64,000 nt of DNA from an uncultured Ignavibacteria bacterium (lineage in GTDB: Bacteria > Bacteroidota > Ignavibacteria > Kapaibacteriales > Kapaibacteriaceae): the NCBI GenBank assembly GCA_937870915.1, contig CALMZQ010000026.1, positions 1-64,000 of the forward strand. Direction: 5' to 3'. Made by a program: the position numbers and the translations under genes. The notes beneath the pieces were generated by a model, which had not been told where the DNA came from, did not search any database, and worked only from the letters and a program-made list of their open reading frames with translations. Position 1 is the stretch's first letter. The number at the start of each line of letters is the position of its first letter. Below are positions 16,732 through 24,860 of this stretch, one piece after another.

Positions 16732-18921
16732 GTGCATCGAATCATATCCATAACCATTTGTCTGGTCATCTCATTCTCGTCCACGGTAATGGCACAACCT
16801 CCATCGCCGTGGTCCCGAGTCTCACCGGTGCCGGAAGCTGAAACGCTCCTTTCCCTTGATATGCAGGACGCATCGTTGGGGATTGCCTGCGGCTCCGGTG
16901 GCGTTGTTACAACGCTATCCGATAGTGGTCGGATTCGATCATTCACGTCAACAATCAGCCAACACGACTTGAATGACGTTTGCTTCGTGTCATACAACAG
17001 CGCCATTTGCGTGGGGAATCGTGGAGAGATGTATCGCTCTTTTGATTCTGGACGTACGTGGTCTCAACTCAAGCATATTGTCGATCATGATCTAAGTGCT
17101 CTGGATGTTGGTTCCAACGGGACAGTGATCGTTGTCGGAACATCAGGAACGATTCTGCGAAGTACAGACTCCGGTTCGACCTGGATCAATGTTTCGATTC
17201 AAACGGACCAAACGCTTCGAACTATTGCCGGCTCAGACGGACTTTGGATCAGTGCCGGAACCGGCGGAACCCTTCTTCGGTCACTGGATGATGGCATTAC
17301 GTGGTCATCAATGTCAGGAATCGATGGCATCAGCGATAGACCGATTACAAGTGTTTCCATACTCCCTACAATCCCCCGACGCATAGTTCTTTCTCAGGAC
17401 CCAGTGACTATTGCTACTTCAGTTGATGACGGGGCTTCTTGGTCCGTCCGATTTCTTGATTCTGCCGTTGCATACTCAGATTCTCGAGCAACTACACATA
17501 GCCTCACTGTTACTCCGAATGGCAAGATCATTTTCTTAGTCGTAGAAGACCTCCAATCTCCGTATCAACGTTCATGTTGGTCAATCGATAGCGGCTCAAC
17601 GTGGCAGTTCAAAGACTATGGGTTTGGGAATACGTCGCGTTCCGCACAATTCATCAGTGATTCATATGGCTGTTTGGTGGGCGAAAGAGGGTGCTACCTT
17701 CGGATGAGATTTCGCAATGATTCATTGCGTTTTTCATTCGACAATGGTGTTAGTCGGCGGCCGCAATGTGCCGAACGTGACCCAGAAGGAACTGTGTATA
17801 TAGGTGGTTCAAATGGAAACGCATGGGTGCACAGATCTCGCGATAACGGCAGATCGTGGACACCCATTCTTACTCCTTTGCCGTTTCATGAGGTACATGC
17901 TATAGCTACACCATCTCAAGAGGTCATCGTTGTTGCACTCGATACACTGATCGGCGGTAGGTATCTCGGCCGGATCGTGGCTTCCAAAGACAGTGGTGTA
18001 ACATGGAGTACCTTCACATTCACTGACTCCTCAGCTACGAATGGGCTTGCCATGTCCAATGCCTCGCACGGCGTGCGAACCACGTATGCGAGCTATAGCC
18101 GCACATCTGATTCCGGAACAACATGGGACACTCGCCCCTTACCTCCGTTGGTAGATTTTATTGCCGGTCCAGTTGCCATGTTCGATGAACGCACGTATTG
18201 CTTCGTCGCTAGAGATGTAGAAGGCCAGTATCGAGTCTGCCGCACAAATGATGATGGTGGTTCATGGAAGACCTCCTCTCCACTTCCAACACCGATACAG
18301 AGTTGGCGATTTTTGTCCGTTCGCGAAGGATGGGCGATTGGATCAAAATCAAACGGAATAGGCCAGCAGTCATATGACGTGATTCTTCGAACCGACGATG
18401 GTGGCATTACGTGGGAAACAGTGATGGAAAAATCGAACCCACCCATGTCCTTCGGCTTAACGGGAATCGACTTTGTTGATGCACAGAACGGAATCGCTGT
18501 GGGCCGCGCCGGGAAGATCCTCATCACATCCGATGGTGGCACAACCTGGACGCCAGAGCTATGGGCGGGTCCTAACTACGACTTCTCGGGCGTACGGTGG
18601 ATGAAGGACCGAAGTGTAATCGCATTCACGAACGATGCCTTGCGCACTCTACGGAGGGACTTTCCTGTTACGAGCAGTGTTGCCTCTCGTGACTCAGAGC
18701 GCAGAATTGAGGTATATCCAAACCCGGCAAGTAGTTCAATATCGATCTCCTCTTCAGCCCCCGTTACATTCCTAACGCTCACAGACATTCTCGGTACTAC
18801 GCATACTTTTGCAGCGGCGCCGCAAATCTCCGTCTCCAATCTCCCTGCGGGGGCCCATATCCTTAACGCCTATTTCCTCGACGGGAGGAGAGTTTCGCAG
18901 GCCGTATTCATCTTCCGATAG
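16732..18921 (+). CDS. Secreted Asp-box/Ycf48-like beta-propeller protein with T9SS sorting domain
   Basis: A 729-residue protein with a signal peptide (ICLVISFSSTVMA). About eleven Asp-box repeats (S/T-x-D-x-G-x-T-W) run through it: DSGRTW, DSGSTW, DDGITW, DDGASW, DSGSTW, DNGRSW, DSGVTW, DSGTTW, DDGGSW, DDGGITW, DGGTTW. These fit one or two Ycf48/sialidase-like propellers. The C-terminus (VYPNPASSS onward) is a T9SS type A sorting domain. The GTG start at 16732 has GAGGGG about 10 bases upstream. Catalytic sialidase residues are not evident, so adhesion or scaffolding is more likely than hydrolysis. Confidence 0.88.
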   Translation: MHRIISITICLVISFSSTVMAQPPSPWSRVSPVPEAETLLSLDMQDASLGIACGSGGVVTTLSDSGRIRSFTSTISQHDLNDVCFVSYNSAICVGNRGEMYRSFDSGRTWSQLKHIVDHDLSALDVGSNGTVIVVGTSGTILRSTDSGSTWINVSIQTDQTLRTIAGSDGLWISAGTGGTLLRSLDDGITWSSMSGIDGISDRPITSVSILPTIPRRIVLSQDPVTIATSVDDGASWSVRFLDSAVAYSDSRATTHSLTVTPNGKIIFLVVEDLQSPYQRSCWSIDSGSTWQFKDYGFGNTSRSAQFISDSYGCLVGERGCYLRMRFRNDSLRFSFDNGVSRRPQCAERDPEGTVYIGGSNGNAWVHRSRDNGRSWTPILTPLPFHEVHAIATPSQEVIVVALDTLIGGRYLGRIVASKDSGVTWSTFTFTDSSATNGLAMSNASHGVRTTYASYSRTSDSGTTWDTRPLPPLVDFIAGPVAMFDERTYCFVARDVEGQYRVCRTNDDGGSWKTSSPLPTPIQSWRFLSVREGWAIGSKSNGIGQQSYDVILRTDDGGITWETVMEKSNPPMSFGLTGIDFVDAQNGIAVGRAGKILITSDGGTTWTPELWAGPNYDFSGVRWMKDRSVIAFTNDALRTLRRDFPVTSSVASRDSERRIEVYPNPASSSISISSSAPVTFLTLTDILGTTHTFAAAPQISVSNLPAGAHILNAYFLDGRRVSQAVFIFR

Positions 18922-19025
18922 AGATTCATTTGACTCGTTTTTTACAAGCTGGCAAACGCCTACTTTGCTCCATCTGACCCGACCCACAGGTCACTAATCA
19001 ATTCGTGCACGATTCGGTACAAATG

Positions 19026-19060
19026 CCGTAGTTTCTACGACATTACCAGCCGAACTACGG
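19026..19060. promoter_or_regulatory. Inverted repeat upstream of the Crp/Fnr run
   Basis: CCGTAGTT (19026-19033) and AACTACGG (19053-19060) are exact inverted copies, with a nested CGTAG-TTT-CTACG hairpin. They lie 65-99 bases before the first Crp/Fnr start in a 203-base intergenic stretch (18922-19124) that otherwise shows no gene. It could be an autoregulatory operator or an upstream terminator remnant. It does not match the classic FNR or CRP consensus. Confidence 0.4.
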
Positions 19061-19124
19061 ATGTGGATCTGTTGTTGCGTAGGTAACTTGCACACGTCAT
19101 TCACTACGTACGGACAGACACGAT

Positions 19125-19829
19125 ATGCTCTCGAATTCTGAATCGTGTTCTTCATGCGGCTCACGCGTTACGTCAACTCTTGGGTCGCTCACGTGCGATG
19201 AAGCCGTAGAGGTTTCAGACATCAAAACGTGTACGCAATACAGTCGCAATGCATCTATCTTCAACTACGGCCAATACCCGCGTGGAATTTTCTGCATTCA
19301 TCACGGTCACGTAAAACTCACACGCCCTGGCTCAGACGGTCGTGAACAGATTCTACGCTTTGCCGGTGCCGGAGATATGGTGGGTTATGCGAGCATGGTC
19401 TCCGGCGTTCCCTATACAATGAACTGCACGGCCGTGGAAGATTCGGGCATTTGTTTCGTTCCGAGTGAAACCATCTTCCGCATTGTGCGCGAGAACACAC
19501 ACCTTGCCCTGCGTGTGATGCAGGACCTTTCGCACGAAGTTGAAGATGCTGAACGTCGCGTTGTGGAGATCGCCCAGAAGTCCGTTCGCGAGCGTGTTGC
19601 CGAAGCACTTCTTGTCCTTAAAGAAACGTTTGGACTGAGCGAAGACGGCGAAACACTCAACAGCCCCCTCACCCGCGAGGAAATCGCGTCCATTGTAGGT
19701 ACGGCCCCGGAGAGTGTTATCCGTACGCTCTCAGAGTTTAAGTCCGATAAGCTTATCGAGACTCAGGGCCGCACGATCCGCCTCAAGAATATGAAGGGGC
19801 TGATCAAAACCGCAAATATCACGGACTGA
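19125..19829 (+). CDS. Crp/Fnr-family regulator with Cys-rich N-terminus
   Basis: A 234-residue regulator. The cyclic-nucleotide-binding beta roll spans about 40-125 (IFNYGQYPRGIFCIHHGHVK), the dimer helix 130-165, and the C-terminal HTH about 180-225 (LTREEIASIVGTAPESVIRT). Four N-terminal cysteines (C8, C11, C24, C36) could hold an Fe-S cluster as in FNR, but their spacing is not that of E. coli FNR; redox or oxygen sensing is therefore tentative. It heads a run of three regulators reading the same way. Confidence 0.9.
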   Translation: MLSNSESCSSCGSRVTSTLGSLTCDEAVEVSDIKTCTQYSRNASIFNYGQYPRGIFCIHHGHVKLTRPGSDGREQILRFAGAGDMVGYASMVSGVPYTMNCTAVEDSGICFVPSETIFRIVRENTHLALRVMQDLSHEVEDAERRVVEIAQKSVRERVAEALLVLKETFGLSEDGETLNSPLTREEIASIVGTAPESVIRTLSEFKSDKLIETQGRTIRLKNMKGLIKTANITD

Positions 19830-19883
19830 CCTGACAAAAGTCATAGTAAGACCACAGGTCTACTGGCGAACTTGGTGCTGTTC

Positions 19884-20507
19884 ATGAAACATGACACTAC
19901 CACATTGCCCATTGCTCCATGGGATACGATTTTCCCGGAAACGTCCCGACGTAACGTTCCGTGCGAATTGGATCTTTACACACCCGGTGAATCTTCCGAC
20001 TCTGTCTTCCTCGTAGAAAAAGGAGGCATCGTGGAGATCCGCGCAGATGGCTTGGGCATCACCCACGCTGTAGGTCTTAGCGGCCCTGGCGCACTCCTTG
20101 GAGCTCGCCTTACCACCACCGCCGCTGTCCATGCTGTACGTGCAACGGCTATTGTGGATAGCATCGTTCGTGTGATGGAAAGGGCTAAGTTCCTTCAGTC
20201 AACCCTGTCCAACCCTGAATTGGCTGCAGCCTATATGCACCAACTCGCAAATAGACTTGAAACGGCTCGACATTTATCTGAAACCTGCGCTGCGCCAACA
20301 ACAGGCGACCATATTCTTGGTGTCTTGGAAACTGTTGCAGCTACGTTCGGTGTTAGAGATGATGGCTCTGCTACCGTCCCTGTACAAGAGACACTCTTGG
20401 AACGTATGACGGGCACTCCACACCGCCTGCTCATTGCAGCGGTTCACGAACTTCGATCACACGGACTGGTCCGAATAGAAAAGGATGCTGTACGATGGGT
20501 ACTGTAA
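19884..20507 (+). CDS. Second, shorter Crp/Fnr-family regulator
   Basis: A 207-residue protein with a beta-roll region (LDLYTPGESSDSVFLVEKGG), a dimer helix (NPELAAAYMHQLANRLETAR) and a C-terminal winged helix (VQETLLERMTGTPHRLLIAA). The roll lacks the arginine-containing phosphate cassette of cAMP-binding members, so its ligand is unknown. The ATG at 19884 is used instead of a TTG at 19872; both have poor ribosome sites. It follows the first regulator by 54 bases and shares a TAATG stop/start with the next gene. Confidence 0.8.
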   Translation: MKHDTTTLPIAPWDTIFPETSRRNVPCELDLYTPGESSDSVFLVEKGGIVEIRADGLGITHAVGLSGPGALLGARLTTTAAVHAVRATAIVDSIVRVMERAKFLQSTLSNPELAAAYMHQLANRLETARHLSETCAAPTTGDHILGVLETVAATFGVRDDGSATVPVQETLLERMTGTPHRLLIAAVHELRSHGLVRIEKDAVRWVL

Positions 20508-20968
20508 TGACCAACACCGAAGCTCTCAAGGTCTCACCTTTGGAGCAAGGACAGATGCTTCGAGCGTGTATGTTGCGAGAGATGCGTTATACCGGACTCT
20601 TGAAGAACATCGCCAATGAACTTTCGAATATCGAGGCCATTCTCCCACCGGATACACGCCGCGAAGTACAAGGACTTCACCGTGAGGTGATGCAGGCTTT
20701 AGATTCAGACTCGATGGCTCATTTTGAGCACATCTTTGAAACAATGCACGGCGGATACCTTCAGCGTCTGGCTTCTGAGTTCCCAACACTCACGCCTACG
20801 GAACTCCGACTTGCCGCATTTCTTCGTCTCCCCATGCCATCGAAAGAGGTTGCCAGGCTCTTCTCATGCTCGGTACGCAGCATAGAAAAGCACCGAGAAC
20901 GCATGCGGAAGAAGTTTGAACTTGAGCCGCACGACAATTTGACCACGTTTCTAGCCTCCAGGGTGTGA
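20507..20968 (+). CDS. LuxR-type HTH protein without receiver domain
   Basis: A 153-residue protein. An all-helical N-terminal part (residues 1-95) precedes a LuxR/GerE HTH: LTPTELRLAAFLRLPMPSKE, then VARLFSCSVRSIEKHRERMR. The VRSIEKHR helix is typical of HTH domains found at the end of Bacteroidota sensor propeller proteins, but no sensor is fused here. The start was placed at the ATG overlapping the TAA of the preceding Crp-like gene (TAATG); an ATG 12 bases earlier is possible. Co-translation suggests that the two act together. Confidence 0.8.
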   Translation: MTNTEALKVSPLEQGQMLRACMLREMRYTGLLKNIANELSNIEAILPPDTRREVQGLHREVMQALDSDSMAHFEHIFETMHGGYLQRLASEFPTLTPTELRLAAFLRLPMPSKEVARLFSCSVRSIEKHRERMRKKFELEPHDNLTTFLASRV

Positions 20969-20995
20969 TAGTCTAATCCCGCTGGCACTTTTTCG

Positions 20996-21003
20996 TACCT
21001 TTG
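20996..21003 (+). promoter_or_regulatory. TAnnTTTG -7 box before the DUF3098 gene
   Basis: TACCTTTG 52 bases before the ATG at 21056, within the 87-base gap after the LuxR-type gene. It fits the Bacteroidota -7 consensus and leaves an ordinary leader with an AAAGGAA ribosome site. Confidence 0.45.
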
Positions 21004-21055
21004 CGAGTCTGCTAACGGCAGCAGACATCCGTCCTACCGCAAAGGAATCGTCTCT

Positions 21056-21316
21056 ATGGCCAAGAAGATCGAGCGCCCAACGTTGGGCAAACAACCAAAG
21101 ACAACATGGACCAATCCGTGGTCCCGTCAGCACTATATCTACCTCGCAGCCGGCGTTGCCGTAATCGTTGTAGGATTCTTGCTGCTTTCCACGGGGATCT
21201 CCCAATGGGATAATCCGCTTGCTGTTGATGTAGCTCCTGTCGTTCTTGTTCTCGGATACTGCGTTGCAATTCCTGTTGCCATCATGTGGGCTGGCAGAGC
21301 AAAGACAGACGCCTGA
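21056..21316 (+). CDS. DUF3098-like small membrane protein
   Basis: An 86-residue protein with a basic N-terminus (MAKKIERPTLGKQPKTTW) and two membrane helices (about 30-48 and 58-80; IYLAAGVAVIVVGFLLLS and VAPVVLVLGYCVAIPVAI). This fits DUF3098, a Bacteroidota/Chlorobi family of unknown function. The AAAGGAA ribosome site is 10 bases upstream. It is followed after 14 bases by the DUF1232 gene, probably in one transcript. Confidence 0.75.
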   Translation: MAKKIERPTLGKQPKTTWTNPWSRQHYIYLAAGVAVIVVGFLLLSTGISQWDNPLAVDVAPVVLVLGYCVAIPVAIMWAGRAKTDA

Positions 21317-21330
21317 AAAGGCAAAACCTC

Positions 21331-21675
21331 ATGATCAAAAAATACGCCGATGACGTTCGTCCGGAAGACGAGGAACAAATCCTCGTACGTACCGAACGAC
21401 GCATTCGATCCGTTTCGCGCCTCCATGCAGCCTCTACGCTTGTGCGCAACCTCGGCGTCCTCTTCCGCATGATGCGAGACCAGACATTCAAAATGTCCTG
21501 GCCTACACGTGCAATGATTCTCGGCGCCCTCGTGTATTTCTTGATACCAACCGATGCCACCCCGGATTACATTCCGGTACTCGGATACGTAGATGATACG
21601 CTCATCGTGGGATGGGTGATCAAACGTCTCGCTCGAGAGATCGAACGTTTTAAGTTTCATTCCCGAACCCTATAA
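21331..21675 (+). CDS. DUF1232 (YkvA-like) membrane protein
   Basis: A 114-residue protein with a charged N-terminus and one hydrophobic region carrying the DUF1232 signature: VYFLIPTDATPDYIPVLGYV, then DD. Function unknown; members sit in the inner membrane or peripherally. The ATG at 21331 with AAGG upstream is preferred to an earlier in-frame start (21286) that would overlap the DUF3098 gene. Confidence 0.85.
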   Translation: MIKKYADDVRPEDEEQILVRTERRIRSVSRLHAASTLVRNLGVLFRMMRDQTFKMSWPTRAMILGALVYFLIPTDATPDYIPVLGYVDDTLIVGWVIKRLAREIERFKFHSRTL

Positions 21676-21705
21676 GGGGCTTCTCGGCGCGAGTTAAGTT
21701 TTTGT

Positions 21706-21750
21706 AAAGGTTGATCGCTTGTCAACTTTTGTGAGGTTGCACAACCACAC
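21706..21750 (+). promoter_or_regulatory. Two consecutive dyads before the DUF1800/DUF1501 operon
   Basis: Dyad 1: AAAGGTTGA (21706-21714) faces TCAACTTTT (21722-21730), 8 of 9 matches. Dyad 2: GTGAGGTTG (21731-21739) faces CAACCACAC (21742-21750), 8 of 9 matches with a 2-base centre. They are adjacent and end just before the AAAGG ribosome site of the gene at 21766. An operator pair or a 5' leader structure are both possible. Confidence 0.5.
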
Positions 21751-21765
21751 AAAGGTTGCCGTTGA

Positions 21766-23280
21766 ATGATACCTGAACTAGAGCCGATCACTGCCTCTGA
21801 GTTTGATGCCCAAGCCGCATCGCACCTGTTGCGTCGCACCGTTATTGGTGCTCGTTCTTCTGAGATCCGACTTGCCCTGAACACGGGTCTTGAGGCGACG
21901 CTGAACAGACTCTTCACCCCATTCGATCCAGATCGTTCCTCGATTCAACATATGATCGGGAACAAGGTATGGAGTGAATCCCGACCACATTCGAGTCCGC
22001 GTTGGTATGGGTTCTTTGACGAAAAGAACGGTCGGTATACCGACCTTCGTCAATGGATATGCCGAAACATCGTAACAAGCCCTACATCACTGCAGGAACG
22101 CATGACGTTGATGTGGCATATGCACTTCCCGTCTTCGTGTGGTGGCAGCCATTTTGCTGAACATTGCCTGGATCAGAATGAAGTGATGCGTAAGCTCTGT
22201 CTCGGCGATCTCCGAGAACTGGTGTCGCAGGTCACCCTTGGTCAGGCAATGCAGATTTATCTCGATGGAGTACACAGTTACTGGAATGACCGCGAAAACG
22301 CTGTCAATGAAAACCATGCCCGCGAGTTTCTAGAGATCCATGTGTTGGGTCACTCTTCGCGGACCGGTCAGCCCCTTTGCTCGCAACAGGATATCGTTTC
22401 CATAGCGCACGCTTTTACGGGTACACACATCACCGAGGAATGGTCGGCCTACGATGCAGCGTCGGATGATCTGCTTCGCGATCGAGAATGTTCGTGGTCA
22501 GCACACCGTTGGGATCCCCGAGACAAAAACATTATGGGCATGGTCGGTCCATGGAAGCCAACAGACGTTGTGAACATCTTATTCCAACAACGCTCGTCCG
22601 ACATCGCATGGTGGTTTGCAAAGAGGCTCTGCGAAGAATTCATCGCCCGCCCAAGTGAAACATCGCCGCATGAAGTAGAAGGGATAGCAGATCTCCTTCT
22701 CACAAATGACTTCGACATTGGCAGAACGATGAGAACGTTGCTATCAAGCAAGCTGTTCTTTGATAGACGATTTCGGCTTCGCTTGGTGAAAACGCCTATG
22801 CACTTGTGGCTAGGTAGCCTGCGGATACTGGAGGTTACGGATATTCCGGACTTCTTTCTAGACTCTCCAAGGCATGGCGACGATCTAATCTCTCGTCTTG
22901 CCGCATTTGGGCATCTTCCATACGAACCGCCTAACGTATCGGGGTGGCATCGAGATCTGGATTGGCTCACACCCTCAGACGTTTCGAGACGCATCGCACA
23001 ATGCACGAAGCTTGCAGAAGGGAAGCTCACGTTCAAGAACGAGTCAACGAATTGGAGAGTCAACCTCTACAATCCTGTTCAGGTTATCGATCGTGTTGGG
23101 GGGATGAACAACATAGAAGCACTATCTCAAACACTCTGCAATGACGTGCTAGGCGTAGATGATACCGATCTGATTCAACGCCTACATTCTCAACTGCGTA
23201 GCAGGCCAATGTCACTTGAAACGCGTCAGCAACAAGGACTGTCATCGGTGATGTCTAGCCCCTTTTATCAGTTATTCTAA
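21766..23280 (+). CDS. DUF1800 family protein
   Basis: A 504-residue protein with the DUF1800 landmarks: an N-terminal HLLRRTVIGARSSEI segment, VNENHAREFLEIHVLGH near residue 180, the FTGT segment, and the WWFAKRLCEEFI helix near 285. No clear signal peptide is visible. The family is found next to DUF1501 proteins in many phyla, as here (5 bases apart), and the pair probably acts together; the biochemical role is unknown. An AAAGG ribosome site lies about 11 bases before the ATG. Confidence 0.88.
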   Translation: MIPELEPITASEFDAQAASHLLRRTVIGARSSEIRLALNTGLEATLNRLFTPFDPDRSSIQHMIGNKVWSESRPHSSPRWYGFFDEKNGRYTDLRQWICRNIVTSPTSLQERMTLMWHMHFPSSCGGSHFAEHCLDQNEVMRKLCLGDLRELVSQVTLGQAMQIYLDGVHSYWNDRENAVNENHAREFLEIHVLGHSSRTGQPLCSQQDIVSIAHAFTGTHITEEWSAYDAASDDLLRDRECSWSAHRWDPRDKNIMGMVGPWKPTDVVNILFQQRSSDIAWWFAKRLCEEFIARPSETSPHEVEGIADLLLTNDFDIGRTMRTLLSSKLFFDRRFRLRLVKTPMHLWLGSLRILEVTDIPDFFLDSPRHGDDLISRLAAFGHLPYEPPNVSGWHRDLDWLTPSDVSRRIAQCTKLAEGKLTFKNESTNWRVNLYNPVQVIDRVGGMNNIEALSQTLCNDVLGVDDTDLIQRLHSQLRSRPMSLETRQQQGLSSVMSSPFYQLF

Positions 23281-23285
23281 ACGAT

Positions 23286-24806
23286 ATGAAACGCAGGAAC
23301 TTTCTTCGATCCGTAGTTGCCACAAGTGCCCTCGCAGCGCTTCCGGGGCTACCAACACTCGCGCGAATTATGCATGCACCAGATGCAGGCATGGGGTGGA
23401 TCTCTGCGCCTGTGAACAGCAACAACAACATCCTTGTTGTAATTCGGCTCTTTGGCGGCAATGATGGATTAAACACCCTCATTCCCATTCACGATGATGA
23501 ATACTATCGGATTCGACGGGATACTGCTAGCGTAGACATGTCCATCAAGGCAGAGAGTACGTTGCCGATTCCGGGTACAACGGAACTTGCCTTCCATCCT
23601 TCATTGAAGCCGTTATCTACGCTCTTCAACGAGAACAAGGTTGCCATCGTACAGGGTGTTGGTTATCCGAACATGGACCTCTCGCACTTCCGCGGGACAA
23701 ACATCTGGCTCTCTGCCTCAGATAGCAACGTGTTTGAAACTACGGGATGGATGGGCCGATTTCTAGAATTGCGCCATCACGAAAAATTAGAATCGGCAAC
23801 GGACCCGTTTGCGATAGAGATGGGCGATAAGATGGGGCGGGCGTTTGTGGGCATGCAAACGCACATGGGTATCACGTATGAAACCAATACACCAATCGCC
23901 GAGAAGGTTGGACTATCAACAGAAAACATCCTTGGACCAGACCTCGAAGCTCTCATTCACCGTCAAGCAAAGGACGGCAAGAAGTTTATCCGTCGTACAG
24001 ATTCGGCTGTGAACAGTGTTCCCTACGGAAGTGGCGAATACTACAATGGTCCGGGAAACTTTGGGAAGTCCTTGCGCACAATATCTCGCAGTATTCGTGG
24101 CGGTCTTACAACACAACTGTACATCGTACATACCGGACAGTTTGATACACATTCCAATCAACAATACGATCACGCCCAACAGCTCGATGAAATGTCTACC
24201 AACGTGCTCGCCTTCCAACGCGAAATGGAAGAAGCCGGAATGGCAGACCGCGTCTCGATGCTTATCATGAGCGAGTTCGGGAGAAGACCTGCACCAAAGG
24301 CAACGGGCACAGATCATGGTACTGCAGCGCCCGTGTTTGTTGTAGGGTCCAGTGTGAACGGTGGACTCTATGGTGTACCTCCAAGCGTACACGACCTCAA
24401 TAGTGATGGGAATCTTCACTGGCATGTTGATTTTCGCAGCATTTATGCTTCTGCGTTGGAGCAATGGTTTGGCGACGACCCAACAACGTATCTGCCGTCT
24501 GTACTTCCTCGACAGTTTCCTACCATACCACTGTTCCGGACTCCTTCCTCGTCATTGACTTCAGCACAGAACGTATGGCCCTCTCCATGCTCGAATACCG
24601 TGAACATCTCCGTTACCACGGGTACAACCGGCCCGGTACGCGCAACCATTACAGATATGAACGGACGTCCACTTCGCGTCTATGACGCCGAGGTTTCAGG
24701 GGGCGCAATCCAGCTCAACGTATCATCCGTTTCTCAGGGAATGTATGTTGTCCAATTGGCATCGGGCGCTCTACAAACCTCTGTTCCTATCATCATCAGA
24801 AGATAG
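23286..24806 (+). CDS. DUF1501 family protein with Tat-like signal and T9SS sorting domain
   Basis: A 506-residue protein. The N-terminus RRNFLRSVVATSALAALPG is a twin-arginine-type signal. The DUF1501 body shows FGGNDGLNTLIPIHDDEYYR, YPNMDLSHF, HTGQFDTHSNQQYDH and SEFGRRPAPKATGTDHG, in line with the alkaline-phosphatase-like fold assigned to this family. The final ~75 residues (VWPSPCSNTVNIS to IIIRR) form a T9SS type A sorting domain. The predicted route is folded export by Tat, then passage of the outer membrane by T9SS; that combination is inferred from the two signals. Confidence 0.88.
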   Translation: MKRRNFLRSVVATSALAALPGLPTLARIMHAPDAGMGWISAPVNSNNNILVVIRLFGGNDGLNTLIPIHDDEYYRIRRDTASVDMSIKAESTLPIPGTTELAFHPSLKPLSTLFNENKVAIVQGVGYPNMDLSHFRGTNIWLSASDSNVFETTGWMGRFLELRHHEKLESATDPFAIEMGDKMGRAFVGMQTHMGITYETNTPIAEKVGLSTENILGPDLEALIHRQAKDGKKFIRRTDSAVNSVPYGSGEYYNGPGNFGKSLRTISRSIRGGLTTQLYIVHTGQFDTHSNQQYDHAQQLDEMSTNVLAFQREMEEAGMADRVSMLIMSEFGRRPAPKATGTDHGTAAPVFVVGSSVNGGLYGVPPSVHDLNSDGNLHWHVDFRSIYASALEQWFGDDPTTYLPSVLPRQFPTIPLFRTPSSSLTSAQNVWPSPCSNTVNISVTTGTTGPVRATITDMNGRPLRVYDAEVSGGAIQLNVSSVSQGMYVVQLASGALQTSVPIIIRR

Positions 24807-24832
24807 TGGCTCGCTCACAGTGGCCAACGTCG

Positions 24833-24840
24833 TAGTTTTG
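24833..24840 (+). promoter_or_regulatory. TAnnTTTG -7 box of lysA
   Basis: TAGTTTTG 20 bases before the lysA ATG, in the 54-base gap after the DUF1501 gene. A CGGAG ribosome site lies between them. Confidence 0.5.
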
Positions 24841-24860
24841 CCGCTCACCGGAGCACAACT

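Noticed and set aside
19020-19124. FNR or CRP consensus box before the first Crp/Fnr gene
   Set aside because: No TTGATnnnnATCAA or TGTGAnnnnnnTCACA match; only the CCGTAGTT/AACTACGG repeat was found and is listed as such.
18922-19124. Small gene or RNA in the 203-base gap
   Set aside because: No reading frame with a ribosome site or recognisable RNA structure; only a T6 run and an inverted repeat.
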